Positions 36,108-44,253 of a stretch of DNA of 64,000 bases are shown piece after piece. The translations under genes were made by a program, and so were the position numbers. Source of the DNA: Cellulomonas sp. APG4. Its GTDB lineage: Bacteria; Actinomycetota; Actinomycetes; Actinomycetales; Cellulomonadaceae. The stretch is taken from assembly GCF_009996735.1 (NCBI RefSeq), contig NZ_JAACYI010000009.1, positions 1-64,000 on the forward strand, read 5' to 3'. The stretch's first letter is position 1, and the number at the start of each line of letters is the position of its first letter. A model generated the notes under the pieces. That model worked only from the letters and a program-made list of their open reading frames with translations. It did no database searches and was not told the DNA's origin.

Positions 36108-36259
36108 ACCGTCACCCTCGCAGGTCGGGCTCACGTTCGGCACGGCGCTCGTCGCGCCCCTCTGCGTGCCGATAGATCCGGTAGAACCGAGCACTCTCGG
36201 GGGACGGTCGTGAGCCGCATGTCAGCGCCGGCTGCGATCCTCCACGTGAAGGAGGCCTC

Positions 36260-38026
36260 ATGCCCAGCCGGAACCGCCATCGCGAAGCCGCGCGGCGTGG
36301 TGCCCGCGCGCGGGTGAGCGCACTCCCAGCCGCACCGCAGGCCGCCGGGCCCACGCGCATCACCGAACCTGCCGGCGCCGAGGTCCTCGCCGCGCACCTC
36401 CTGGATCCGGACCGCCGGCTGCCCGTAGCCGTGGTCTCCATCCCCAGTGGTGAGCAGGATCCCTGGATCCTCGCCGACGAAGTCGCACGCGATGTGGCGG
36501 GGCTCGCCGAGGTCTACGTCCTCCCGACGGACGAGTGCTCGTGGCGGCTGAGTGCCCTGCTCCCGGACATGACCCAGGTCTATGGCGGTGCAGGCCGGGT
36601 CTATCCCACGGGCCTGGCGTGGACCAAGGACCCGTTCGCCTCACCACTCCGGTTCGCCTACGACGCCGCCGAGGGTCAGAGAGCCACCGACGAGCTCACG
36701 CGCGACGCCCTCGGGATGGCTGCCCGCGCGGGTGTCTCCGCCTCGACCATGTCCGTCCTCGAAGCCTCCGGCACGGTCACCGCCCTCGCCCCGCCGTCGA
36801 GGGCCCTCGTCCGGCTCGACGACGGCGAGCCGGCCACGATCTGGCAAGAACTCACACTCCCGTCAGTCCCGATCGAGCATCTCGTGGAGCGGGGCATGGC
36901 CGTCTCCGGGCGGCTCGATCCCGAGACACGACGGCTCGACATCGCCGGCCTCCTCATGACGTCCCAGGCGCTCGAGCTCACGCCCGGCACCACCGTCCTG
37001 GCGAAGGTCGTGGAGGTGCGTCCCGACGTGGCGCACCTGGCTCTCCTGCCCGACGTCGTCGTCCCGGTCCAGCGCCACCGGGTCACGGCGAACCCCAACG
37101 ACACGCTCACGTCACTGCTCACCGTGGGCGAGGTCGTGGTCGCCCGCGTCGAGACGGCCGGCAGCAGCATCGCGCTTCGACTCGACGACGTGGACGAGGA
37201 CGACGAACCGCTCGCCGCCCCGTCCTTGATCGCCGGCGGCCCACCGTGGCTCGCGCCACCCACCTTTGGCCCCCTCGACGAGACGGACGTGTCGCCAGCC
37301 GTCTTGCCTCCCGTCGAGGCGGCACCACGTCCGCAGGCCATTGCCGCCGTTGCCCCGCCCGCCACCCGGACCCTGAGCCTCAGCCTTGACGCGGCCCGTG
37401 CACGCATCAGCGCACTCGAGGCCGAGCTGCATGCGAAGGACGCGCGCCTCGAGCCGCTCGAGAGGGAGCTCGCGGCGCATCGACGCCGGACAGAGCAGCT
37501 CACCGAAGAGGTCCAACGACTCCGCGAGCAGGTCGCGCACCAGAAGACCCACCTGCGGCTGCGCAGCAACAAGATGGCGAAGCAGAAGGTGGCCGTTGAC
37601 CCGGACGTGACGACGCAGCGGTGGTTCGTCGACCCCGCAGAGCAGTTCCGGTACGAGGTCTACGCCGCGTGGGTGCGCCGCATCCCCGCGGGCGAGAAGC
37701 ACGAGCGTGCCCTCACCGAGTACACGCTCGGCCCCGACTTCCTCCGGAGCATGGAACGCATCGAGGGCGTGCCCCGCGAGAAGGTCCTCAACGTGGTCGT
37801 CGAAGTCCTCACCGGCATCGCCGAGAGAGCAGCCGGCCGCGAGATGCATCCGTTGCGCAGCGGAGCCGGCGGCGCTGATCCGGTTGTCACCCGCGCCGAC
37901 GGCGCCACGTGTTGGCGTGTGTCACTGCAGAGCAACACGCCGCAGGCGCGACGACTGCACTTCTGGCGGCGAGAGGGCATGGTCGAGTTCTCGCGCGTCG
38001 TCCTGCATGACGACATGAGTCCCTGA
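36260..38026 (+). CDS. coiled-coil protein with possible S1/OB-like and C-terminal toxin-like parts, unknown function
   Basis: 588 residues. After a basic N-terminus comes an alpha/beta region (about 45-160, including LPVAVVSIPSGEQDPWILAD and MTQVYGGAGRVYPTG). A beta segment near 240-325 (PGTTVLAKVVEVRPDVAHLA, VGEVVVARVETAGSSIALRL) could be two S1/OB-like strand sets. A heptad-like coiled coil spans about 375-440 (ARISALEAELHAKDARLEPL). The C-terminal 130 residues end CWRVSLQSNTPQARRLHFWR and VEFSRVVLHDD, which recall small RelE-type folds. No family is firmly recognised. A strong AAGGAGG precedes the ATG. It sits alone between the island and the GTPase pair. Confidence 0.6.
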   Translation: MPSRNRHREAARRGARARVSALPAAPQAAGPTRITEPAGAEVLAAHLLDPDRRLPVAVVSIPSGEQDPWILADEVARDVAGLAEVYVLPTDECSWRLSALLPDMTQVYGGAGRVYPTGLAWTKDPFASPLRFAYDAAEGQRATDELTRDALGMAARAGVSASTMSVLEASGTVTALAPPSRALVRLDDGEPATIWQELTLPSVPIEHLVERGMAVSGRLDPETRRLDIAGLLMTSQALELTPGTTVLAKVVEVRPDVAHLALLPDVVVPVQRHRVTANPNDTLTSLLTVGEVVVARVETAGSSIALRLDDVDEDDEPLAAPSLIAGGPPWLAPPTFGPLDETDVSPAVLPPVEAAPRPQAIAAVAPPATRTLSLSLDAARARISALEAELHAKDARLEPLERELAAHRRRTEQLTEEVQRLREQVAHQKTHLRLRSNKMAKQKVAVDPDVTTQRWFVDPAEQFRYEVYAAWVRRIPAGEKHERALTEYTLGPDFLRSMERIEGVPREKVLNVVVEVLTGIAERAAGREMHPLRSGAGGADPVVTRADGATCWRVSLQSNTPQARRLHFWRREGMVEFSRVVLHDDMSP

Positions 38027-38202
38027 ACAGCCCCGGGTGGATCCGGCTAGGTCATGCACTCCGGTCCCTCGCGCGAGATTCACCCACGCCCCGCGTCCCT
38101 GTCAGCGTCCCGGTTCGACGTCCCCGCGTCCGAGCCTCCGGGTACGGTGACCGAGCCGGAGCCAGACGACGTCGTCGCGACGTCCCAGCAGGAGGCAGGA
38201 CG

Positions 38203-38888
38203 ATGCCAGTACCGCTCATCCCCCTGGCCGTGGGCGGGGTGATCGCGGTCGGTGGGGCCGCCGTCGGGGTGTATCGCCGCCGGGCCCGGCAGCGGATGCT
38301 CCAGGTGCTCGGCCCGCGCGGGGCCGGCAAGTCCTCCCTCGCGCGGGTGCTGGACGGACACCCGGTCCCGACCTCGTACACGCCGAGCCTCGCCGACGAG
38401 CTCTCTGAGCACGTGATCCCGGGGGATCCTGAGCTCACCGTCACGCTGGAGGTGGTCCAGGGGGACGAGGGCGCTGTGCACGGGGCGCTCGGGAAGTGGC
38501 GGCACCGCGACGGCATCGTGCTCGTCGCCGATATGCGCCACCTCCTCGACCCCGACAGCGCCGAGGCGCACGCGGTGGAGACGCTCGCCAGGATCGCAGC
38601 CACGCGCCTCGACGCCAGGCGCCCACTTGGTCGGCCGTCCGTCCTGCTCGTCGTGACCCACGTGGACCACGATCCAGCCTGGCGTCGACGAACCCGGCCG
38701 CGTACATCGTCGGTCTCCGAGACCGCCCGGCGGTCAGGGCGATCAACCGCTCGCTCCGCATCTCGGACGTGGCCGCCGTCGACCTCACGGCGAGCTCCGC
38801 GCGTGAGGCTCTACGGCACGCCATCCGAGAGCTGCTGGACATGCGCGACCAGGCCGGGGCGGCCGCGCACGAGGAGGTCGACGAGTGA
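38203..38888 (+). pseudogene. membrane-anchored P-loop GTPase-like gene with a -1 frameshift
   Basis: The ATG at 38203 follows AGGAGGCAGGACG. The first part encodes a single membrane helix (LIPLAVGGVIAVGGAAVGVY), then a P-loop, LQVLGPRGAGKSSLARVL, near residue 40, GIVLVADMRHLLDPDSAEA near 105, and LLVVTHVDHDP, like the NKxD/THxD guanine-specificity motif. Around 38665-38690 the sensible sequence moves to the -1 frame (NPAAYIVGLRDRPAVRAINR, ISDVAAVDLTASSAREALRH) and ends at TGA 38886-38888. With one base restored the product would be about 228 residues. No slippery heptamer is present, so programmed shifting is unlikely; a deletion or sequencing error is. Its stop overlaps the next GTG. Confidence 0.65.
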
Positions 38889-39664
38889 GCCAGCACCTTC
38901 CCGCTCGCTGGAGCGAGCGCCAGCTCCTCGTCGTGCTCACACCGGAGGAGGCGGTCGCACGCGACGAGGCCCGCCGGCGCGACCTCCCGCACGGGACGAT
39001 CACCGTCGCGGCCCCCTACTTCGGCGACGACGCGCGCCTGGCCCGGCTCGAGGAGCGCGGCCTCCTGCGCCCCGGAGCGGTGCTCATCCAGAACCCCATG
39101 GACCGCGACGCCTACGTGCCCGACGACGACGCGGACGTGCGCCTCGCGGCGGAGAAGGCGATGCACTTCGCCGCGCTGTGCCAGGTGCTCGGCGCGCGCC
39201 GGGTCGCGGTGACGTCGATGAAGACCACCCACGTGGACGTCGACCGACGCGCAGACGCGAGCGGGGCCGCGCGAGGCGTCACGGCGGGGCTGGACATCCA
39301 CGGCGCGAACGTCGACAGCCTCGCCCAGAAGATCGACCTCGAGATCACCTTCCCCGGCTCGCGCGAGCCAGACCTCGTCGCAGGTCGAGAGCTTCTCGCC
39401 CGCACGGGACTCGAAGGCGACTCGACCCTCGCCAACCTGCTCGAGTCACGCGGCTACCAGCGGAACCCCGTGCTCCAGCGCGTGCTCACGGTCGACCTCA
39501 CCGCCGAGAGCCGCCACGTGCTCGACAGCGCCGCGAAAGCACGGGCAGCGATCGGCCAGATGACCCTCAAGGGCGGACGCACGGTCAAGAAGAGCAGCTC
39601 GTACCGCGTGACCTACGAGGTGCAGTTCCCCGAGCCGCCGTCCACACCCGCAGGCGGTGATTAG
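38885..39664 (+). CDS. unknown partner protein of the GTPase-like gene
   Basis: 259 residues from the GTG at 38885, overlapping the preceding stop (GTGA). An N-terminal region (ERQLLVVLTPEEAVARDEAR, ITVAAPYFGDDARLARLEER) is alpha/beta. The middle has ALCQVLGARRVAVTSMKTTH and ARGVTAGLDIHGANVDSL, and the C-terminus is lysine-rich beta sequence (KGGRTVKKSSSYRVTYEVQF). No signal peptide or membrane helix. I do not recognise the family. Translational coupling suggests that it works with the membrane-anchored GTPase. Confidence 0.55.
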   Translation: MSQHLPARWSERQLLVVLTPEEAVARDEARRRDLPHGTITVAAPYFGDDARLARLEERGLLRPGAVLIQNPMDRDAYVPDDDADVRLAAEKAMHFAALCQVLGARRVAVTSMKTTHVDVDRRADASGAARGVTAGLDIHGANVDSLAQKIDLEITFPGSREPDLVAGRELLARTGLEGDSTLANLLESRGYQRNPVLQRVLTVDLTAESRHVLDSAAKARAAIGQMTLKGGRTVKKSSSYRVTYEVQFPEPPSTPAGGD

Positions 39665-39691
39665 GGCCGCACGCTGAGGGATCTCGGCGGC

Positions 39692-40183
39692 ATGTGCTCG
39701 ATGCGCCGCACTCGGTGCTCGGCCCCGATGACGGAGGGACTGGCCGGTCTGGATGCACACCACGACGCGAGCTCGGATGCGCTCGACCAGCGGGAACGCC
39801 TTCGCCCCTGGATCGGCGTCGGCCTCCGGTTCGGCACGGTCCTCTTCCTCGCCCTCGGCCTGCTCGGCCTTGCCGGGGAGTGGGCGTTCGGGCTCGACGG
39901 CCCCGGATTCACGCCGATGGGCATCGTCGCAGCGGCGACGGGGGCCCTCGCGTACGTGGTGGTCAACGCGGCGAGAGAGCGGCGGGCAGAAGGGCGCCCG
40001 CCGCGAGCCCTGGGCGGGGAGGTCCTCGGCGTTGTCGCCGTCTGTGCCGCCGGCGTGGTCGTACTCCTCCTCGCCGGCGGTCTGGAACCGGTACGCGTGC
40101 CGCTCTGGTCGGTGCTCGCGCCGCTCGCCGTGGGCGTCGCGTGCGCGCTGGTGGGGAGAAGGTTCGCAAGTCCCGACGCCTGA
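39692..40183 (+). CDS. small four-helix membrane protein, unknown
   Basis: 163 residues from this start. Four hydrophobic segments are visible: VGLRFGTVLFLALGLLGLAG, MGIVAAATGALAYVVVNAA, VVAVCAAGVVVLLLAGG and VLAPLAVGVACALVG. The first 45 residues are hydrophilic, so it should have a cytoplasmic N-terminal tail. Start uncertain: an alternative ATG at 39728 gives 151 residues, and neither has a convincing Shine-Dalgarno. Function unknown. Confidence 0.55.
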   Translation: MCSMRRTRCSAPMTEGLAGLDAHHDASSDALDQRERLRPWIGVGLRFGTVLFLALGLLGLAGEWAFGLDGPGFTPMGIVAAATGALAYVVVNAARERRAEGRPPRALGGEVLGVVAVCAAGVVVLLLAGGLEPVRVPLWSVLAPLAVGVACALVGRRFASPDA

Positions 40184-40234
40184 GCAGCGCGGCCTCGCCG
40201 GAGGCCACACCCACTCCATGGAGAACCACCCCTG

Positions 40235-40657
40235 ATGACCTCACCGACGCGCAGGCTCGTGGGCGCCGCGCTCGCCATCGCCACGCTGCTCGGCGCCACC
40301 GGCTGCACCGCATCCGACACCGACGCGGAGACGGCGACCGGTGCCGGTGAGCAGGTGACCGCACCCTCCGGCGACGTGGTCGCCACCCTCACGGAAGGCA
40401 CCGAGCAGGACGGCGTCGCCATGCTCGACGTCGTCGTCACCGACGCCGACGGGACCGAGCTGTTCCGCACCCCCGAGCCCTACAGCTCACGTCACGGCGT
40501 GCTCCTGGCCTGGCAGTCCGACGACGACGTGCTGTGGGTGCTCTCCTCCGACGTCGGCACCTCGCGCATCGACGACAACGGCGACGGGTGGACCCAGACC
40601 TGGCTCACCCCCGAGACCCGCGACACCATGCCCGAGGAGATCGCCGCCCTGCGCTGA
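40235..40657 (+). CDS. small secreted lipoprotein
   Basis: 140 residues. The signal peptide RRLVGAALAIATLLGATGC ends in a lipobox-like ATGC with the lipidated Cys at residue 24, followed by an acidic Thr/Ala-rich linker. The mature part has VVATLTEGTEQDGVAMLDVV and DVLWVLSSDVGTSRIDDNG, a beta-rich domain ending LTPETRDTMPEEIAAL. No enzymatic motif. Two more lipoprotein genes occur in the window (40696-41196 and 51502-52839), together with lgt. No named family. Confidence 0.65.
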   Translation: MTSPTRRLVGAALAIATLLGATGCTASDTDAETATGAGEQVTAPSGDVVATLTEGTEQDGVAMLDVVVTDADGTELFRTPEPYSSRHGVLLAWQSDDDVLWVLSSDVGTSRIDDNGDGWTQTWLTPETRDTMPEEIAALR

Positions 40658-40680
40658 GAGCACCGGCGGCCGACCACAGC

Positions 40681-40694
40681 GGAGGCGCGCCTCC
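40681..40694. terminator. possible weak bidirectional terminator
   Basis: A perfect 14-base palindrome, GGAGGCGCGCCTCC, lies between two convergent genes ending at 40657 and 40696. It can fold as a five-pair stem with a CGCG loop. No T-tract is present, so the call is tentative. Confidence 0.3.
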
Positions 40695-40695
40695 C

Positions 40696-41196
40696 TCACT
40701 CACCGACGATCACCAGCACGACGTCGTCCCCCGACTGCTCGAGGTATGCCGTCGTCCGCCAGCCGCCGTCGGAGAACGCCTCGTCCAGCTCGGGCCCGAC
40801 CAGCAGCTCGGCAGGGACGTGCGTCGCGAGGTCGTCCACGACCTCGGGCCGCCCCGACGCGGGCGCGAGGTCCAGCGTCGCCCGCAGCTCGTCAGCGGCT
40901 CCCGGCGGGAGGGTCACGACGGCGTCGATCCAGTACAGGCTCGGCCCGGGCACGTCGTCAGAGCCCAGCGTCCCGCTGAACCAGACCGCCCCGGCCGCAC
41001 CCTGCAGCGTCGGGATGCGGGTGGTCAGCGGTTCCAGGTCGGTCCGCTCCCGGCCGTCGCCGGACTTCTCGGCCTCGCTCGGCATGGTGGTCCTCGGGTT
41101 CTCGGGTTCGGTCGATGGTCCGATGCAGGCGGTGGTCCCCGTGACGAGCAGCAGGGCGACACCCGCGCCGGTCAGCGCCCGGGTGCGCGCGCTCAC
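40696..41196 (-). CDS. secreted lipoprotein, unknown
   Basis: 166 residues. The GTG at 41196 is preceded by GGAGGAG with good spacing and overlaps the stop of the LXG-like gene (GTGA), so the two are coupled. The signal peptide ARTRALTGAGVALLLVTGTT ends in a TTAC lipobox-like site. The mature region has AGAVWFSGTLGSDDVPGPSL and LYWIDAVVTLPPGAADELRA, and ends SGDDVVLVIVGE. Being third in a WXG100/LXG-like operon, it may be an immunity lipoprotein for the LXG-like protein; that is an inference from position only. Confidence 0.6.
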   Translation of the reverse strand: MSARTRALTGAGVALLLVTGTTACIGPSTEPENPRTTMPSEAEKSGDGRERTDLEPLTTRIPTLQGAAGAVWFSGTLGSDDVPGPSLYWIDAVVTLPPGAADELRATLDLAPASGRPEVVDDLATHVPAELLVGPELDEAFSDGGWRTTAYLEQSGDDVVLVIVGE

Positions 41197-42421
41197 CGCG
41201 ACTCCTCCGGCTCGGGCGCGGAGACGACCGGAGCCGACGGGTCGCCGAGCTGCCACGTCACGGTGCGTGTCACCTGGCCGCTGGTCGGGAACGGCTTGGC
41301 CCACCCACCTCGGTGAACCGCCCGTTCTCGTCGTCCGGGGCGCCGCTGGCGATGTCCGCCTGCCCGCGGTTGAAGTTGTAGTAGTCCTCGGCGTGGACCG
41401 TGACGACCATGGTGACGGTGTCCCCCGACACCGTGACGTCGCCGCTGCTCCACTGCTGGTAGCCGCCGACGGTCTTCTGCCAGTTCTCCGTCTCCGGGTA
41501 CGCCGGTGCGCTCGCGGCGTCACCGGACATGCTGAAGGAGGTGTGGCCGCCGTCGATCAGCCGCTGTGCCCCGGCCACGGCCCGTGCGATCTCCGCGTCG
41601 ACGTTGCGCGCGATCGCGGGGTCCTCGCGGATCGCCTCCTCGTAGTCGATATGGAAGCGGTTGCCGGTGTTCGACCAGTAGTGGTCGTAGGCGTCCAGCG
41701 CGTCGTCCAGGTCACGTCGCAGCACACGCGCGCCGCCCATCTTCGCCTTCCACTCGGCGGCGGAGGCGTAGTCACCCGGACCGGCGTCGTCCGAGTTCCA
41801 CACGTAGTCCTCGTCCCAGGTGATCTGCGGACGAGTCGGCGGGCCGAGGACGAACTCCTCACCGCCGGCCGCACCAGGGGCCTCGCCCATGGGTGGCGCG
41901 CCCTCGAGCAGCGCACCCGGGTCAGCCACGCCGGACGACGACGCGAGGGCGAGCGCGAGGGCCTCATCCGCCTGGTCGAGGCCTGCCAGTCCCTCGCCGA
42001 TCGCCGCGGAGTAGGTCTGCGCGGCCCGCAGGCGCCGCACCCACTCGGCGATGTCGAGCCCTGCGAAACGCGGCCGCACCCGGCCGGCATCGTCAACCCA
42101 CAGGTCCTCACCCTGCGCGGCGGCCACCAGGCCCAGCACGTGGGTGCGCAGCGTGGCGAGCTCCTGGGCGGCGCGCTCGACGGCATGCGCGGCCGTGATC
42201 CAGTCCTCGGCGACCGTCAGCGTCGCCCGACGCTGCTCGATGACGCGCTCCCGCGCTCGGTCCGCTGCGGTCCCCTGCCAGTCGGTCGCATGCGTGTCGA
42301 AGTCCCGCACCAGTCCGTCCGCGGTGGACTCGACCACGCGGGCCGCGGTGAGCAGCTGGCTCGCGGGGGCGCCCAGCTGCCCAGGGGACCAGGTCCGCAG
42401 CACCGAGATAGTCGGACGCAC
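41193..42421 (-). CDS. LXG/ESX-like helical secreted-effector-type protein, with a terminal frameshift
   Basis: The GTG at 42421 starts two bases after the WXG100 gene stop. The N-terminal 120 residues are helical (AARVVESTADGLVRDFDTHA with a following DWQGTAADRARERVIEQRR), like ESX/LXG substrates with a WxG-type turn. A linker and a C-terminal domain follow (KMGGARVLRRDLDDALDAYD, DVTVSGDTVTMVVTVHAEDY). Near 41305-41315 the frame breaks: the continuation GWAKPFPTSGQVTRTVTWQL is in another frame and ends at TGA 41193-41195, overlapping the lipoprotein start. One missing base would give 409 residues. Without it, the protein ends at 41270 with an unrelated tail. Toxin activity cannot be read from the sequence. 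Confidence 0.6.
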
Positions 42422-42423
42422 CG

Positions 42424-42726
42424 TCAGCCACCCGCCTTCGAGCCGAACGACTGCGCCTGGCTGTGGTCCGTCGCGTCGTAGGTGGAGCTCGTCGCGGTCA
42501 TCGTCGACGCGAGCCCTTGCACCGCGCGGGCCGCACCCTGGACCCGCTCCGCCTGAAGCTGCCCGACCTGCCCGGCAACCCACGCCGCGCGAGATCCCGG
42601 GAGGCTGCGCCCGACATCGGCGAAGGCCTGTGGCCCGTGGGACCGTGCGAGCTCGTCCGCAGACGCCGCCCACCGCCCTGCCAACGCGCGCAGCCGCGCC
42701 GTCGTGACGCTCATCGAACCGGACAC
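42424..42726 (-). CDS. WXG100-family protein
   Basis: 100 residues, the usual length for WXG100 (ESAT-6-like) proteins. It is helical throughout, with MSVTTARLRALAGRWAASAD, SLPGSRAAWVAGQVGQL around the central turn and LASTMTATSSTYDATDHSQ. I chose the GTG at 42726, which follows GGGAGG by about eight bases, over the ATG at 42714. These proteins pair with LXG-type partners for type VII secretion; the next gene is such a candidate. No secretion ATPase is in the window. Confidence 0.6.
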   Translation of the reverse strand: MSGSMSVTTARLRALAGRWAASADELARSHGPQAFADVGRSLPGSRAAWVAGQVGQLQAERVQGAARAVQGLASTMTATSSTYDATDHSQAQSFGSKAGG

Positions 42727-42931
42727 ATCGCCACCTCCCCCTGCGCGGCCGCAGCATATCCGAGGCGGTGAGAAGCGCTCCGGGTCGTCCCGGGTCACCG
42801 CTGGAGGACGGTCGCCCACCTGCCCGGCCAGGACCCCGACGACGACGACGGGCGCATCCACCGCGTGACCCTCGCTCCGCCCAGGCCCCCGAGCGGCCTA
42901 CGCTCGGGATCGGCCTGCAGAAGGAGCCCGC

Positions 42932-43840
42932 ATGCGTCTCGGCATCCCGAGTCCCGACCCGTCCTGGGCGTCGTTCTCGGTCGGCCCCCTGACCCTGCAC
43001 ACCTACGCGCTGTGCATCCTCGCGGGCATCGTGGCGGCGGTGTGGCTCACCTCGCGCCGGCTCACGGCCCGCGGGGGCCACCCGGACGCCGTGCTGGACA
43101 TCACCATGTGGGCGGTGCCGTTCGGCATCGTCGGCGCCCGGATCTACCACGTGCTCACGCACTGGGGCGACTACTTCGGCGCCGGTCAGGACCCGCTGAG
43201 CGTCCTCTACATCTGGGAGGGCGGCATCGCCATCCTGGGGTCGCTGATCGGGGGAGCCGTCGGTGCGTGGATCGGCTGCCGCCGGGCGGGCATCCGCCTG
43301 TGGTCCTTCGCCGACGCCCTCGCCCCCGCCATGCTCCTGGCCCAGGCGCTCGGACGCCTCGGCAACTGGTTCAACCACGAGCTGTACGGGAGCCCGACCA
43401 CGCTGCCGTGGGGCCTCGAGATCCCCGCGAGCAACCACGCCTTCCCGCCCGGCCTGCCCGCAGACACGTTGTTCCACCCGCTCTTCCTCTACGAGATGCT
43501 GTGGAACCTGCTGGGCATCGCGGCGATCCTGCTCCTCGAGAAGCGGTTCGCCCTGCGCTGGGGCAAGGCCTTCGGCGTCTACCTCATCTGGTACGGCGCG
43601 GCCCGGGTGTGGCTGGAGATGCTGCGAATCGACCCGACGAGCGTCACGCCGCTCGGGCTGCCCGCCAACGTCTGGGGCGCGCTGGCCGCCGTCACCGTGG
43701 GGGTCGCGATCATCGTCGTCCAGTCCCGTCGGCACCCCGAGCCCGAGACGTCGGTGTACCTGCCCGGCGGCGAGCCCGCGGCGGCTGCCGAAGCAGAGGC
43801 TCTGGGGAACGGGACGAACGGCTCCGGCTCACGCCTATAG
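42932..43840 (+). CDS. lgt: prolipoprotein diacylglyceryl transferase
   Basis: 302 residues, integral membrane. Lgt transfers diacylglycerol from phosphatidylglycerol to the lipobox Cys of prolipoproteins, in the cytoplasmic membrane. Recognisable segments are FSVGPLTLHTYALCILAGIV, VGARIYHVLTHWGDYF, IWEGGIAILGSLIGGAVGAW and the signature GRLGNWFNHELYG with FHPLFLYEMLWNLLGIAAIL. Several membrane helices are evident. Length agrees with actinobacterial Lgt; the last 50 residues (after VQSRRHPEPE) are a disordered tail. The gene stands alone, divergent from the WXG100 gene. Confidence 0.92.
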   Translation: MRLGIPSPDPSWASFSVGPLTLHTYALCILAGIVAAVWLTSRRLTARGGHPDAVLDITMWAVPFGIVGARIYHVLTHWGDYFGAGQDPLSVLYIWEGGIAILGSLIGGAVGAWIGCRRAGIRLWSFADALAPAMLLAQALGRLGNWFNHELYGSPTTLPWGLEIPASNHAFPPGLPADTLFHPLFLYEMLWNLLGIAAILLLEKRFALRWGKAFGVYLIWYGAARVWLEMLRIDPTSVTPLGLPANVWGALAAVTVGVAIIVVQSRRHPEPETSVYLPGGEPAAAAEAEALGNGTNGSGSRL

Positions 43841-43867
43841 CGTCGCATCGCACTGAGCGGCGGTGCG

Positions 43868-43912
43868 TTGTGCAGGTACGTGCACAACCGCCCTTGTGCA
43901 GGTACCTGCACA
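43868..43912. promoter_or_regulatory. tandem palindromic operator-like sites
   Basis: Two near-identical dyads lie in the intergenic region downstream of lgt. The first (43868-43887, TTGTGCAGGTACGTGCACAA) has one mismatched central pair; the second (43895-43912, TGTGCAGGTACCTGCACA) is a perfect 18-base palindrome. Centres are 26 bases apart. There is no loop or T-tract, so they look like protein-binding sites rather than terminators. The nearest downstream gene starts at 44254. No regulator gene is adjacent. Confidence 0.55.
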
Positions 43913-44253
43913 TGCCGGTGTCGTCCAGTTCTCGCGCACTAGCGGGACGGACCAGCAAGCAACGGCTCGACGCCCCCGGCCTCATCGGGCGAGTCTGAGC
44001 TCCCCACCGCACACGCGGCCTGGACGTCGCCCGCCGCGCGACTGACAGCCTGGAGGATCGGCACCGCAACGCGAGTGGCCGACCGGACCTCCGGCTTCAG
44101 GTCACGGCACCCCGCAGGGGGAGACCCGCTCCAGTGGGAACCGATCACCAGCTCTCAAGGCTCACGCTCGACACGTCGATAGCAGGGGGGCTACACAGTG
44201 CCTCAACAGACCTCTCCCGCGCGGGCCCAACTCTCGCATCCAAAGGAACAACG
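43913..44253. other. intergenic region upstream of the Pro-rich membrane protein gene
   Basis: No convincing gene in about 340 bases. Short frames here have no recognisable protein features. It follows the tandem palindromes and leads to the gene at 44254, whose AAAGGAA ribosome-binding site is at 44241-44247. A promoter is expected but no clear -35/-10 pair stands out. Confidence 0.4.

Noticed and set aside
38660-38700. Programmed -1 ribosomal frameshifting in the GTPase-like gene
   Set aside because: No slippery heptamer or following hairpin is visible at the frame change.
43868-43912. Tandem palindromes as transcription terminators for lgt
   Set aside because: The dyads have no loop and no T-tract, and are repeated in register, which fits operator sites better.
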